Below are positions 63,467 to 64,000 of a stretch of 64,000 bases of DNA, piece by piece. The stretch spans positions 186,001 through 250,000 of the forward strand of contig NZ_MLAJ01000002.1 in assembly GCF_002000485.1 (NCBI RefSeq), given 5' to 3'. A model generated the notes under the pieces. It had not been told where the DNA came from and did no database searches. It worked only from the letters and a program-made list of their open reading frames with translations. Within the stretch, counting starts at the first letter, position 1, and each line of letters opens with the position of its first letter. Position numbers and translations under genes: made by a program. The stretch comes from Rodentibacter ratti. Its GTDB lineage: Bacteria; Pseudomonadota; Gammaproteobacteria; Enterobacterales; Pasteurellaceae.

Positions 63467-64000
63467 TTATTTCCAGCCCTTCGATTTGCAAATTAAATCG
63501 TAAGCTGATTGAATTTGTTGTGCTTTTTCTTTCGCCATTTCCATCATTTCAGGAGGCAATCCCTTTGCCACGAGTTTATCAGGATGATGCTCATTCATTA
63601 AACGACGATAAGCCCGTTTAACCGTGCTCTGATCATCCGATTCATTAACACCCAGCACTTTATAAGCATCACTTAAGGTCGGGCCAGCAGAGCGTTGATA
63701 TCCGCTGTGGTTTTGCTGATATTGATAATTGCCTTGTTGCTGATATGCACCTTGTTGATATTGCTGATAAAATCCTCCCTGTGTGAAAGCTCTGGCAGCC
63801 ATCTCCATCGCAATCATTTGCTCAAATTGCATACGGGAAAGTCCGAGTTCTTCCGCAATCACATAAAGCACTTCTTTTTCGCCTTCATGTAATTGAGAGT
63901 CAGAGAACGCCGCTTGCACTTGCACATGTAAGAACATCCGCAATAAATCAGCCCGTTGTCCACAACCGATACGAAACTCACGAATAACCTGGCGAATTGG
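63467..64000 (-). CDS. djlA: DjlA, membrane-anchored DnaJ-like co-chaperone, 5' partial
   Basis: The frame stays open to the window edge, so the N-terminus with its membrane anchor is outside. The visible part has a TerB-like acidic-helical region ([15 protein letters not shown], then [17 protein letters not shown]), a glutamine- and tyrosine-rich linker ([18 protein letters not shown]), and a C-terminal J-domain with the HPD motif ([13 protein letters not shown]) that stimulates DnaK. The J-domain at the C-terminus is diagnostic for DjlA. Confidence 0.88.
   Translation of the reverse strand, partial: PIRQVIREFRIGCGQRADLLRMFLHVQVQAAFSDSQLHEGEKEVLYVIAEELGLSRMQFEQMIAMEMAARAFTQGGFYQQYQQGAYQQQGNYQYQQNHSGYQRSAGPTLSDAYKVLGVNESDDQSTVKRAYRRLMNEHHPDKLVAKGLPPEMMEMAKEKAQQIQSAYDLICKSKGWK

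Overview
The window reads as core chromosome of a Pasteurellaceae bacterium. The 9-base uptake signal AAGTGCGGT, or its complement, recurs about every kilobase (I count roughly 55 copies by eye). That is the Haemophilus influenzae-type signal shared by Haemophilus, Aggregatibacter and Pasteurella. Several gene blocks keep the order I recall from H. influenzae: mreBCD with the SbmA-like ABC gene and an AspT-type transporter; rsfS-rlmH-mrdA-mrdB-rlpA-dacA-ybeD-lipB-lipA; galE-ampG-like-adk; pfkA-lipoprotein-yaaA-dprA-leuABCD; plsB/lexA-dapF. A quinol-dependent NO reductase, a Cu/Zn superoxide dismutase and an apparently moderate GC content make Aggregatibacter a reasonable guess, but the genus is not proven from sequence alone. 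No phage, insertion sequence, CRISPR array, tRNA or rRNA was found.

Layout. 1-2.3 kb: end of menD, menH (menaquinone) and an MHS-family transporter. 2.3-6.7 kb: raiA, an amino acid:cation symporter behind a tandem glycine riboswitch, and transketolase. 6.8-9.3 kb: smp, serB, yajQ and an NRAMP-like remnant. 9.7-15 kb: NO reductase, argH and rho. 15-31 kb: cell-shape and wall genes (mreBCD, mrdAB, rlpA, dacA), lipoate genes (lipAB), ribosome factors (rlmH, rsfS) and transporters. 31-40.5 kb: ppa, an aldehyde dehydrogenase, galE, an AmpG-like transporter, adk, a DUF945 protein and trhP. 40.5-47.7 kb: a candidate small RNA, dcuB, then the fatty-acid cluster acpP-fabG-fabD-fabH-plsX-rpmF-yceD. 48-57.5 kb: pfkA, a lipoprotein, yaaA, dprA and leuABCD with its leader peptide and attenuator. 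57.6-64 kb: sodC, plsB, lexA, dapF, dusC and a djlA fragment.

Regulation is the richest part. Readable elements include a tandem glycine riboswitch with a leader-linker helix and a hairpin over the Shine-Dalgarno, a leucine attenuator, a competence CRP-S site before dprA, strong CRP sites before raiA and between ald and galE, LexA boxes, a likely ArgR box, and a G-free leader before rho. Inverted uptake-signal pairs serve as terminators, some of them inside operons. I found no clearly new multi-gene system. The best leads are the free-standing small RNA candidate after trhP, a roughly 105-residue extramembrane insertion in DcuB, and a 580-base nested inverted repeat that splits leuA from leuB.
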